Shown piece by piece: positions 33,649 through 41,898 of a DNA stretch of 64,000 bases (positions are counted from its first letter, which is position 1; each line of letters opens with the position of its first letter). The stretch comes from Alteromonas marina (GTDB lineage: Bacteria; Pseudomonadota; Gammaproteobacteria; Enterobacterales; Alteromonadaceae). The position numbers were made by a program, and so were the translations under genes. The notes under the pieces are model-generated. The model was not told where the DNA came from. It saw nothing but the letters and a program-made list of their open reading frames with translations, and searched no databases. The stretch lies in assembly GCF_000808575.1 (NCBI RefSeq), contig NZ_JWLW01000003.1:172753-236752 (forward strand), in the 5' to 3' direction.

Positions 33649-35772
33649 ATGTCCATACGTTTTCGATATATCGTTGCTTTAGCGCTAACAGCATCGCTAA
33701 TTACTTTGTCTTTTCTAATTCTTTCAGGATTAATTAAAGAACAAAAGCAAGATGGAGAAATTATTAATATTGCAGGCCAGCAGCGTATGCTATCGCAACG
33801 CATAGCGATGCTAGCTGCTTCATCGACATTGTGTAAAGACAACCAAGAATTAGGCTACTTAAAACAAGATCTTGCTAAATTCAAACAAAATCATGAGTAT
33901 CTTGTTTCGTTGGAACATCTGCCTACGCAAACGTTTAACACTTATTTCCAACAAGGACAGCTTGATTCAAAAGTCAAAAACTTTGTCGATATAGCTGAGG
34001 GTTTGTTAACGAATGCACGTTGTGAAACATCTCCCCTTATTCCAGTTCAAGACCTTACCTCGCTTCTACAGCAGCTAGACAATGTTGTCAGCCAATTTGA
34101 ACAAGAGGCAATTTCACGTGTAGATACGGTTCTTACTATTGAAATGTACCTGTGGCTTGCAGCACTTGTTCTGCTGAGTATAGAAGCCGCACTTATTTTC
34201 TTTCCTATGGAACGTCAGGTTAAACGTTCTATTAACGCGCTAGAGCACTCGAAAGAATTGGCACAAGATGCGGCAGAAAAAGCAGAGAAAGCCAGTAAAG
34301 CAAAATCAGAATTTCTATCAAGTATGAGCCATGAGTTGCGTACGCCAATGAACGGTTTATTTGGCATGATAGAACTGGCAATAGATAACCCCGAAAAAAG
34401 TAACTTGTACTTAAAAAAGGCAAAAACAGCCGGCCGACAGCTGTTAGTTTTGATCAACGACATATTAGATATATCGAAGATTGAAGCCGGCAAAATCAAA
34501 ATAGAACAGGCCCCTGTTGATTTGTTACAAGTAATAGACGATGTAGTTTCATTGCAACGGGTTTATTGCCAGCGTAAAGGGCTCGAATTTCACTACTTGA
34601 AAGACGCTGATCTTCCCCATGTAATCGAAGGTGATATAACGCGAATAACGCAAATCTTACACAATCTGCTGAGCAACGCTATTAAGTTTACGGCCGAAGG
34701 CTCGGTAACGCTTAAAGTGACACACGCTAAACATGAAAATGGCAATCGCCTTAACTTTGATGTTATCGATACAGGCATTGGCATACCTTCTTCTAAACTA
34801 GAGAGCATTTTCAAAAAGTTTGAACAAGCTGACCAATCTACAACACGAGAGTTTGGCGGCACAGGGCTGGGGTTAAGCATCGCAAAGCAGCTAGCTAACC
34901 TAATGGATGGCGACATTAATGTGGTCTCATTATCAGGCAAAGGCAGCACCTTTACCTTTACAATGCAGGCAAGAGAAGCACAGCTCCCAGATATCAATAT
35001 TGTGCCAAGTGTTAACTTGCGTTGTGCAATCATTGACGACCTTCAAACCAGTCGCGATTACTTTGAGCACATCGTTGCGTCTATGTCGATTGAGCCCTGT
35101 AGTTATGAAAGTGCTAACGCATTTTTAAACGACAAACCGTTTAGTTTTGATGTCATAATTCTTGATCTCTCTATGCCAGAAATGAGCGGCGTAGATTTAC
35201 TTCATCAGCTTAAAGGCTTAAAACCGCCTAAATTTCCTAAAGTAATACTAATTTCGGCTGAGCTAGAAAGACTGGAAGACGAACAAGAAATACTTGATAG
35301 TATTTGGAAGACTCATGCTAAGCCAATCAACAGACGTGAACTAGAAAATGATTTAAGTAAGCTGATTGAAGCAAAGCCTGTTAGCCGCCAAGAGATTCAA
35401 GAACTCAACAAAAAGAAACGAGTACTATTGGCCGAAGATAACGAAATTAACGCAGAGATTGTCAAAGCTATATTGCAAACTGAAGGGTACAAATATTTGC
35501 ATGTTAAGGACGGCCAAGATGCCGTTGAAGTATGCAAACGGCACAAGTTCAACCTGATACTTATGGACTGTAACATGCCTATTATGGGTGGTATCGAAGC
35601 TTCCACTATTTTGAGAAAAACTTTGGAATCGAACACTCCCATCATAGCACTAACCGCTAACGCATTTGCCGAGGACAAAGGAGAATGCTTGGCCGCAGGC
35701 ATGAATGACTTTCTAGCAAAACCGTTAGATAAAGACACCCTGTTAATTACAATTAAGAAATATATTGGATAA
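33649..35772 (+). CDS. Hybrid sensor histidine kinase with PilJ/NarX-type sensor and two receiver domains
   Basis: A 707-residue inner-membrane signalling protein. Order: TM1 (about 7-29); periplasmic domain with the NIAGQQRMLSQRI motif of the PilJ/NarX N-terminal family (39-51); TM2 (about 165-187); coiled coil; HisKA with SHELRTPMNG (His228); HATPase with GTGLGLSIAKQL; receiver 1 with LDLSMPEMSG (Asp506); receiver 2 with AEDNEINAEI and MDCNMPIMGG (Asp640). There is no Hpt domain, so the phosphate must pass to a separate Hpt protein. It starts 89 bp after the CE8 gene, with no clear terminator between, so read-through from the pectin operon is possible. The ligand is unknown. Confidence 0.9.
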   Translation: MSIRFRYIVALALTASLITLSFLILSGLIKEQKQDGEIINIAGQQRMLSQRIAMLAASSTLCKDNQELGYLKQDLAKFKQNHEYLVSLEHLPTQTFNTYFQQGQLDSKVKNFVDIAEGLLTNARCETSPLIPVQDLTSLLQQLDNVVSQFEQEAISRVDTVLTIEMYLWLAALVLLSIEAALIFFPMERQVKRSINALEHSKELAQDAAEKAEKASKAKSEFLSSMSHELRTPMNGLFGMIELAIDNPEKSNLYLKKAKTAGRQLLVLINDILDISKIEAGKIKIEQAPVDLLQVIDDVVSLQRVYCQRKGLEFHYLKDADLPHVIEGDITRITQILHNLLSNAIKFTAEGSVTLKVTHAKHENGNRLNFDVIDTGIGIPSSKLESIFKKFEQADQSTTREFGGTGLGLSIAKQLANLMDGDINVVSLSGKGSTFTFTMQAREAQLPDINIVPSVNLRCAIIDDLQTSRDYFEHIVASMSIEPCSYESANAFLNDKPFSFDVIILDLSMPEMSGVDLLHQLKGLKPPKFPKVILISAELERLEDEQEILDSIWKTHAKPINRRELENDLSKLIEAKPVSRQEIQELNKKKRVLLAEDNEINAEIVKAILQTEGYKYLHVKDGQDAVEVCKRHKFNLILMDCNMPIMGGIEASTILRKTLESNTPIIALTANAFAEDKGECLAAGMNDFLAKPLDKDTLLITIKKYIG

Positions 35773-35836
35773 GGTGCCCACCAATACTGCGGGCCAGCTT
35801 TATTTGCCCGATAAATTTAACTCAGCCAAGGAGTTG

Positions 35837-36724
35837 CTACACGGTGTAGGCCTCTTGCTCCCCTATATACCCTGGAGCAATAGCAAGGTTGTCAGTGTCT
35901 GCCAAACTTTGTTGGTTTCTAAGCCAAAGTTGATACTCACCAGTGCGTAAGCTTGCATGTTTTGTGCAGTCAACATTCCAGCGGCGGAGTAAATACCCTG
36001 CCATAGCCGCGCGTACCTCTAATTTGAGTACGCCTCCTTCCATGGCGTAATCGAGCTCTATTGCCGTTGAATATTTGATATTCTTGGGATGAGGCACTAT
36101 TTCGAGTGAGATAAGTCTTCCCCACTCTTCATCGTGTTCAATGCATTCGTGGATTTCAGGCTCAGTTTTAACTGTAACCTTACTGATTCTTGTCAGAACG
36201 AAGTCGCGAAAACTTTGTGATTTTCTATCGAAGGCGCGCACATGCCAGCGCTGACCATTATCAACAATACTATGCGGCACAAGTTCTCGTGCGCCACTTC
36301 CACTAGACAGCGACGTGTAAATAACGCTCATCGCCTTTTTGTTGACTATGGCTTGTACTACTTTCGCGACCACAAAAATATCAGGCACGTTCAGGGAAGA
36401 TGCACTTTCTACCGGAAAGTGTACATCGCCAATGGCATCAAAACCGTCCGATATGTCGTTAGCAAGCTTTACGAGCGTGCGTTTAGCATCGTGCTCGAAA
36501 ACTGGGCTAAAGCTTTCTGTTTGAAAATAACGCTTTTCCCTTGGATCATAGATTAAGTTTTCAGGCGCTAACTCTTTATATAGCGTAAAGTCACGAGAGC
36601 CTGCCGATAGCCCTACCTCAAAACGATTTATTAAATCTTGGCGATGAATAGCCCCTTTAAACAAAAGGCAGAAATCGATATACGCCAGTCGTTGGCGTTG
36701 AGAAAAAGAAATGGTTTCTAACAT
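35837..36724 (-). CDS. WYL-domain transcriptional regulator (BrxR/CapW-like architecture)
   Basis: A 295-residue DNA-binding regulator. A winged-helix N-terminus (RLAYIDFCLLFKGAIHRQDL) is followed by LAPENLIYDPREKRYF, a linker, a WYL domain (about residues 115-195, with ARELVPHSIVDNGQRWHVRA) and a C-terminal extension. This layout is that of the BrxR/CapW group, in which several members repress phage-defence operons and respond to nucleic-acid or nucleotide signals. No defence genes lie beside it; the neighbours are a hybrid kinase and a PEP-CTERM gene. The ATG at 36724 is preferred to the GTG at 36733; neither has a clear Shine-Dalgarno. Confidence 0.82.
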   Translation of the reverse strand: MLETISFSQRQRLAYIDFCLLFKGAIHRQDLINRFEVGLSAGSRDFTLYKELAPENLIYDPREKRYFQTESFSPVFEHDAKRTLVKLANDISDGFDAIGDVHFPVESASSLNVPDIFVVAKVVQAIVNKKAMSVIYTSLSSGSGARELVPHSIVDNGQRWHVRAFDRKSQSFRDFVLTRISKVTVKTEPEIHECIEHDEEWGRLISLEIVPHPKNIKYSTAIELDYAMEGGVLKLEVRAAMAGYLLRRWNVDCTKHASLRTGEYQLWLRNQQSLADTDNLAIAPGYIGEQEAYTV

Positions 36725-36792
36725 GGTGCGCACTTATTGTATTTTTATTCAGTGTGGTTCATTTAAAGCCGCATGTAAATAGCAAAAGGCAC

Positions 36793-36820
36793 AAAAAAGC
36801 CCAGCACTTTGGCTGGGCTT
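36793..36820 (-). terminator. Terminator of the nuclease/PEP-CTERM unit
   Basis: AAGCCCAGC (36797-36805) and GCTGGGCTT (36812-36820) form a 9-bp stem. On the minus strand T's (A-run at 36793-36798) follow, 21 nt past the PEP-CTERM gene stop. Confidence 0.92.
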
Positions 36821-36840
36821 AAACTTTTAGCATTTAAGGT

Positions 36841-37458
36841 TTATGATTTCGCACGCTTACGAGCGAAAACCATGCCACCTAAGGCCAGAAGCGATAGCGC
36901 AAAGGTACCTGGTGCGGGTACTTGGGCGATGGTGAAGCTTGCGGTTGCTGGCGTAGCCGTTTTGGGTGAGAGTGGACCTACTGCAGCGTCAACAAATTGA
37001 TTTTGCAAAAATGTAAATGGCGATATATCAATCCCGAAAGAAGTAGCCAAAAACTGCGCGCGATAAAGGCTAACTCCACTTTGCCCTTGCTGTGGTGCTG
37101 TCGAACCGAGCGCCCCAGCTGATTCAGCAAAAATAGCTGTACCTTCAACCCTTCCCGAAAAAAGCTCAGGCGGAAAAGTAGGCCCTCCTGGGAACGTCGG
37201 AATTGCTTGAGTACCAAACGGCATGAGGCTTTCAATACTATTATCAATGAATTGCAACACTCTATTATCAAAGCTAAATGCTGTAGAATAGGCAGACATG
37301 AGAGTCTGTACGCTATTATTGAATAAGCCGGAAATACTTACTGTAACTGTCACTGTATCACCAACATTATAAATCGCCTTATCTGTCGCCAAACTAATTA
37401 GCGCTGCATTTGCATTGAATGTAGTAACAGCCATTAATAGTAAAAAGAATTTTTTCAT
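36841..37458 (-). CDS. PEP-CTERM protein with cohesin-like domain
   Basis: A 205-residue exported protein. The signal peptide (KKFFLLLMAVTTFNANA) is followed by about 150 residues resembling a cohesin fold: a first strand ISLATDKAIYNVGDTVTVTV, then AYSTAFSFDNRVLQF, the place where cohesins carry FD/YDP-x-VL, and a later SLYRAQFLATSFG strand. The C-terminus is a PEP-CTERM-type sorting tail: VPAPG (variant of VPEP), the hydrophobic stretch TFALSLLALGGMVF, then ARKRAKS. It is probably processed by an exosortase encoded elsewhere. The ATG at 37458 has AGGA upstream and starts 16 bp after the nuclease stop, so the two are one unit. The nuclease ends in dockerin-like repeats, which suggests the pair bind each other. 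The sorting tail is firm; the cohesin call is moderate. Confidence 0.8.
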   Translation of the reverse strand: MKKFFLLLMAVTTFNANAALISLATDKAIYNVGDTVTVTVSISGLFNNSVQTLMSAYSTAFSFDNRVLQFIDNSIESLMPFGTQAIPTFPGGPTFPPELFSGRVEGTAIFAESAGALGSTAPQQGQSGVSLYRAQFLATSFGIDISPFTFLQNQFVDAAVGPLSPKTATPATASFTIAQVPAPGTFALSLLALGGMVFARKRAKS

Positions 37459-37474
37459 TGTTATTTTCCTAAAA

Positions 37475-40400
37475 TTAAATTGCACAGTTAGCGCGTGTAC
37501 ACATCGCCATTAATGCCTGAATATCGAAGAAGCTAATTTGGCCGTCGCCGTTGAAATCGTAGTTTTCACCCGTCGCTTGCCCTTGTAAAAATAGTTGATA
37601 GAAGGCCATGATGTCGTTGTAATCCACATCGTTATCATCATCAAAATCTCCAACTGTTACTTCTTCTGGGAAGTTAAGCACTACCAGTACTGGGTCGTGA
37701 TCTGACGAGCGATACGCATCAGCGCCGTAGTAACTAGAAAGCTGGGCTTCAGTTTTATAATTTACGTTATAATCGAATACGCGAGGTTCATCCGCATTGA
37801 TGTGCCAAACCGTTGCGTCTACCACATATTCGGTTAACGATGGGCTAGATAAAGCGTGATCTAGATAACCTACTTCTCCGCCGAAGCTATAGGAATAAGC
37901 GCTGTCTCCATCAAAGAAGTTAACCAAGTTACTGTAGCCAGCCTCTTCGAGCGCAAGGATAGGGTCTTCTTTCGCGTAGGCATTTAAATCACCCATTACG
38001 ATAACGCGGTCAGACAAGACGTCACTGTTTTGCTCAACAAGGGAAATCAGGCCTTGTGCAGCTTGGGTACGCTTTTCATTCCAACACCCCTGGCCGTCAC
38101 CAGAGTCTGCGTCGTTGCCTGTAGCACCACCACAACTTTTTGACTTGAAGTGATTTATCGCTAAGGTAAAGTCTTCGCCATTACTGTTTACACTGAAGCT
38201 TTGTAGTAAAGGTTGGCGATTACCATAGTCAAATGGTGCATCGGATGACGTTACAGGGTTTCCCTGTAGCGAGACTACTGCTGGTTTATAGATAATACCT
38301 ACAGCAATTTCGTCACCGCCTAGCTGAGACTCTAATGCAACATAGCTGTACTCATCGCTGCCCAATTCTGCGTTAACGCTATCAACTAGTGTCGCAATCG
38401 CAGAATCGTTTCCATATCCATCGTTTTCAATCTCTACTAGACCAAGCACATCGGCGTCCATAGCCACAATAGCAGATACTGTTTTCGCTTGCTGGCGAGC
38501 AAATTCAACTTCTGAATCTGCGCCGCGAGAGGTTGGAAAGTCTGGACCGTTAAAGTAGTTAAGCACATTAAAGCTAGCCACTTTTACATCACCGATAGCA
38601 TTTAGCTGTGGTGCAGCAATTCGTGGATTAGTGCGCACGGTTTGAATATCACCAACAGGGATGAGGTTGTAAGCACCAAAGGCATAATGTAATACGCCTT
38701 CAAGAGCCTCTACACTGTCTCCCAAGCGCAGTGGATTGTTGTGCGATAAACCACCTGCTGGGAAAGGAATACCATCCAAATTCTGTGATGTAGCTCCGTC
38801 CTCAACCAATAAGGTGTTTCGTGCATTGATTTCAGAGAGCGCCAACGCTTCTTCTGAACCCGCTACAAACTGATTAGTAGGAATGAATAAGCGTTCTGAC
38901 GACACGTTAAACTGACCATAACGCCCAAGATTATAGATATCAGATACTTTAAGGGTTTGTTCAAAACTAATGTGCATGCCCTCTAGTGCCTCTAAATCAG
39001 TATCAAGGCTAAATGGCATAGCAACAGGTGTGTAAAGCACATTACTACCTACACCCGTAACCTCGGGTTCTGCAGACAGAGTTAATTGGGTTACACCAAA
39101 GCGCTCGCCTACTGTACCTTGCAAACGCACCGCATCACCTGCTTCTGGTAGACCAAATGAACCTGCGTAAACAAACACACCTTCAGATGTTGCCGTATTA
39201 CCATCTGAATCACTCGCTTCTTCCTGAACGAAGAAACCACTCATAGCAGGCACAACTTTGGTTACAACCGCCTCGACAGTCACGTCGGTACCGACCATTG
39301 CTGACTCATCGCCGTCACCTTGAATCGCGCTGATTAGCGTTGCTTCAGCGATAGGGTCGGTCGGGTCATTGGGATCTGTCGGGTCAGTTGGGTCGGTAGG
39401 ATCCGTTGGTTCGCTTACTGAACCATTATGACCGCCAAAATTACTCAGTGTATCTTTTGGAAAGCTGTCCCATTCATCAGTGGTAAACGCTGGGTTGCGG
39501 TTAGGGTTTCCGCCTGTCACAGAACTCTTGCGTACTAACGTGACGTCTTTGCCCCAATTAGTCTTAACGCCAAAAGTACCTAATGCATCTACAACTTCAC
39601 CGTTGTAGACAAGTTCAAGGTAATCGTCTCCATTGAAGTTCATTACTAAATTGCTGATTTTTGAACCAGCTTTAAGCGAAGCATCCGCACTCCCGTGAGC
39701 GAATGTCGCCACGCCGCCTGCAGGAATCTCGCCTTCAAGCACTAGCACTTTGCGGTCTGCATCGGCAGTATCGCCGTTTGAAAGTAAAACTAACTCGTAG
39801 CCAGACAAGCTCACAGGTTGAGTCGAGCTATTGAAAAGCTCTATCGCTTTGTTATAGCTACCGCCCTCAATATACTCTGAGATGTAAACACTATTGGTTG
39901 ACGGTCCTGTGTCACCACCTGTATCACCGCCTGTGTCTCCTCCTGTGTTTCCTCCGGTATCACTACCAGTGTCTCCGCCCGAGCTATCACAGCTTTCATT
40001 AAAGATAAGTGAAGCAAGTTCAGGCTTATCAATAAACGGGTTACGGTTCCCTTGCAATTCAAACACACGCTCGTTACGGCGACGCTCAAATTCATCAACT
40101 GGATCGCTTTCATGCCACTGAAGCAGCACACAAAGCTTGCCAAATGCTGCTTCGTCGGTAGACGTTAAGCGGTTTAACAATACTAAATCTTCTTCGGTAT
40201 CACCTGCAGTGTTACCGTCGTAGCGCACATCCATATAAAGCATAGAGCGAGCTACGTCGCCTTTCACTGCATCGCGCGGCTCAAAAGAGTCATTATCAAC
40301 ACGGTTTGTTGGTGCCTCTGCAAGTGCGCTATCGCTAAAGTCAAAATCAAGATTACCGCGCGAACTGTTAACAGAGATGTCTGTGGGGCGCAGGTGAAGA

Positions 40401-41479
40401 ATATCGGTGTATGCCGTTAAGCTTGAGCTTGAAAAGCCATGACTTTTTGCCCAAACATGTTCACGGTTCCAATTGTCTGAGTTAGAGCTTTGGCTACCAC
40501 TTCCGTTGGTAAACTTCCCTTGCGATATCCCTTTGTAAAATAGGATAACATTGTCAGTATTTGAAGGATCTTCATCGGTATAGGTTAGCGCCGTCCAAAC
40601 CTCAGAGTATGATAGCGTGCGATGACCATTTTCAATGATGTTGTGTGTTGTTTCTTTCAGTGTTTGTGCGCTATCGCCATTAGCAATAGCTGCATCTAGA
40701 GCGGCGTAGTAGTTCGATGCTACAAAATCACTCGCTAAATTAATTGCTTCTAAATCTGGGCAATTAAAGCAACTACCGCTTAAGAAAAGAAGTTCGTTTG
40801 AAGGCTCGCCCCCGTTATCAGGATTATCACTGCCGTTGTCTCCTCCATCAGTCGCACCGCTACCGGTCACCGAAATACTGTCTAAATTTAAGTATTCTGT
40901 GCCAGCATTATTAGCCATAGCGACTTTCAATACTAACGTGCTTCCGCTTCCAATTGTTTCATTTATCGTGGCACTACCGAAATCATCTTGTACGGTATTG
41001 GATGCCCCTTCGGTAGGCGCTATAAGCTCAAAAGCGCCGCCATCTATTGAGTAAAATACATCAATGTAATCAGTCGATTCAAAATCGCCACTTTCCGAGA
41101 GCACTGCATTGATGGTGACATCACCGGCGTCAGTGATATCAATTGATTCACTTAACCAAACCACTTCGCCATCGACATCACGGGCTTGCATGGCGCCATT
41201 TTCTACCCGGAACCAATCTGTATCTGCAGTTAAAGCGCCAGCTGAAACATCAATTGACCAACGCTCATCGCCTTCAAGATTTGAAATGGCTCCGTCAGGA
41301 TTCGAGCCAGTTGCGCCTTTGTTTTGAAGCTCAGCAGCTTCAAAATCTTCTTGCCAAACCGTTTCGGCTGAAGCATTAACCGATACTACGCCTAATGACA
41401 AGGCGCCAGCCAACAACGCGTTGACTACCTTAGCTGAATGCTTCAGCTTATACTTTTGTGTGTTACCCTCATTAATCAT
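37475..41479 (-). CDS. Large extracellular nuclease: endonuclease I + LTD + EEP (ExeM-like) with dockerin-like tail
   Basis: A 1334-residue secreted protein. Order: signal peptide (to about 37); beta-rich lectin-like domain (about 40-180); endonuclease I/NucM domain (about 215-490) with WNREHVWAKSHG (337-348); Gly-Asp-Thr linker (about 500-525); lamin-tail domain (about 528-640, VYISEYIEGG); Thr-Asp-Pro linker (about 690-710); OB-like region; EEP nuclease domain (about 960-1270) with ASFNVLNYF, GLVEIEND, INHFKSKSCG, VMGDLNAY and SSDHDPVL; and a C-terminal pair of Asp-rich calcium loops (DFDDDNDVDYND and DFNGDGQISFFD, about 1275-1325), like a type I dockerin. ExeM-type nucleases degrade extracellular DNA for phosphorus, nucleosides or biofilm control. 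Having two nuclease domains in one chain is notable. The ATG at 41479 starts a proper signal sequence; the longer frame is cysteine-rich and unlikely. Confidence 0.9.
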   Translation of the reverse strand: MINEGNTQKYKLKHSAKVVNALLAGALSLGVVSVNASAETVWQEDFEAAELQNKGATGSNPDGAISNLEGDERWSIDVSAGALTADTDWFRVENGAMQARDVDGEVVWLSESIDITDAGDVTINAVLSESGDFESTDYIDVFYSIDGGAFELIAPTEGASNTVQDDFGSATINETIGSGSTLVLKVAMANNAGTEYLNLDSISVTGSGATDGGDNGSDNPDNGGEPSNELLFLSGSCFNCPDLEAINLASDFVASNYYAALDAAIANGDSAQTLKETTHNIIENGHRTLSYSEVWTALTYTDEDPSNTDNVILFYKGISQGKFTNGSGSQSSNSDNWNREHVWAKSHGFSSSSLTAYTDILHLRPTDISVNSSRGNLDFDFSDSALAEAPTNRVDNDSFEPRDAVKGDVARSMLYMDVRYDGNTAGDTEEDLVLLNRLTSTDEAAFGKLCVLLQWHESDPVDEFERRRNERVFELQGNRNPFIDKPELASLIFNESCDSSGGDTGSDTGGNTGGDTGGDTGGDTGPSTNSVYISEYIEGGSYNKAIELFNSSTQPVSLSGYELVLLSNGDTADADRKVLVLEGEIPAGGVATFAHGSADASLKAGSKISNLVMNFNGDDYLELVYNGEVVDALGTFGVKTNWGKDVTLVRKSSVTGGNPNRNPAFTTDEWDSFPKDTLSNFGGHNGSVSEPTDPTDPTDPTDPNDPTDPIAEATLISAIQGDGDESAMVGTDVTVEAVVTKVVPAMSGFFVQEEASDSDGNTATSEGVFVYAGSFGLPEAGDAVRLQGTVGERFGVTQLTLSAEPEVTGVGSNVLYTPVAMPFSLDTDLEALEGMHISFEQTLKVSDIYNLGRYGQFNVSSERLFIPTNQFVAGSEEALALSEINARNTLLVEDGATSQNLDGIPFPAGGLSHNNPLRLGDSVEALEGVLHYAFGAYNLIPVGDIQTVRTNPRIAAPQLNAIGDVKVASFNVLNYFNGPDFPTSRGADSEVEFARQQAKTVSAIVAMDADVLGLVEIENDGYGNDSAIATLVDSVNAELGSDEYSYVALESQLGGDEIAVGIIYKPAVVSLQGNPVTSSDAPFDYGNRQPLLQSFSVNSNGEDFTLAINHFKSKSCGGATGNDADSGDGQGCWNEKRTQAAQGLISLVEQNSDVLSDRVIVMGDLNAYAKEDPILALEEAGYSNLVNFFDGDSAYSYSFGGEVGYLDHALSSPSLTEYVVDATVWHINADEPRVFDYNVNYKTEAQLSSYYGADAYRSSDHDPVLVVLNFPEEVTVGDFDDDNDVDYNDIMAFYQLFLQGQATGENYDFNGDGQISFFDIQALMAMCTRANCAI
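39351..39412. repeat. Tandem repeat encoding the Pro-Thr-Asp linker
   Basis: About ten three-codon units encode a repeated Thr-Asp-Pro linker in the nuclease. A flexible hinge; copy number may vary by slippage. Confidence 0.85.
39904..39980. repeat. Tandem repeat encoding the Gly-Gly-Asp-Thr linker
   Basis: Repeated 12-nt units encode (Gly-Gly-Asp-Thr)n between the NucM and lamin-tail domains of the nuclease. Likely flexible and prone to length change. Confidence 0.85.
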
Positions 41480-41659
41480 TCTGCTTTCCGCTTTATTTGT
41501 ATAAGGAAGGTATAAATTCTTATACATACGTATACACAGCAAGCACTTAATTAAAATAATAATAAAACAGTCACACTGCATACATATCAACAACTTACAA
41601 CTTTAAAATAAGTTTATTTATTCATTAACTCGACTGAATCTTGGTACAGGAAAATCTAA

Positions 41660-41695
41660 TTTGTAACATTACAAAGTTGTTTCAGTTTTGAAACA
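41660..41695. promoter_or_regulatory. Two adjacent inverted repeats upstream of the nuclease operon
   Basis: TTTGTAACATTACAAA (41660-41675, 7+2+7) is followed by TGTTTCA and TGAAACA around GTTT (41678-41695). The pair lies about 180-215 bp before the nuclease ATG and looks like protein-binding sites. Confidence 0.45.
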
Positions 41696-41736
41696 TTTTC
41701 ATGGTGCTATCTTGAGTTTGTTACATTTTAAATGCA

Positions 41737-41764
41737 CAAAAAAAGAGCGCCTGTTAAGCACTCT
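41737..41764 (-). terminator. Terminator of the chemoreceptor gene
   Basis: AGAGCGC (41744-41750) pairs with GCACTCT (41758-41764) allowing one G-U. Seven T's follow on the minus strand (A's at 41737-41743). It is 135 nt past the stop. Confidence 0.75.
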
Positions 41765-41898
41765 TTAGTTCTGTGGGGGACACTAGTAACACTGACTTTA
41801 CATTGACTAATGATGCCTCTTTGTCGCTTACCAGCTTGCAGGAAAGCAGTTTTGACAGCGTTATCTATGAATAACGGCTTTTCCCATCGAAATGAAAT

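Larger units (their letters stand above)
41480..41898. other. Intergenic region upstream of the nuclease gene
   Basis: About 420 bp. It holds two adjacent dyads (41660-41695) and a terminator for the chemoreceptor gene (41737-41764). The nuclease promoter must lie here, but I cannot fix its -35/-10. Confidence 0.5.

Noticed and set aside
35837..36724. Anti-phage defence island around the WYL regulator
   Set aside because: Genes on both sides (hybrid kinase, PEP-CTERM, nuclease) are not defence genes; the nuclease has a secretion signal.
41660..41675. HexR box upstream of the nuclease gene
   Set aside because: TGTAA and TTACA are present but 2 bp apart, whereas HexR half-sites need five bases between them.
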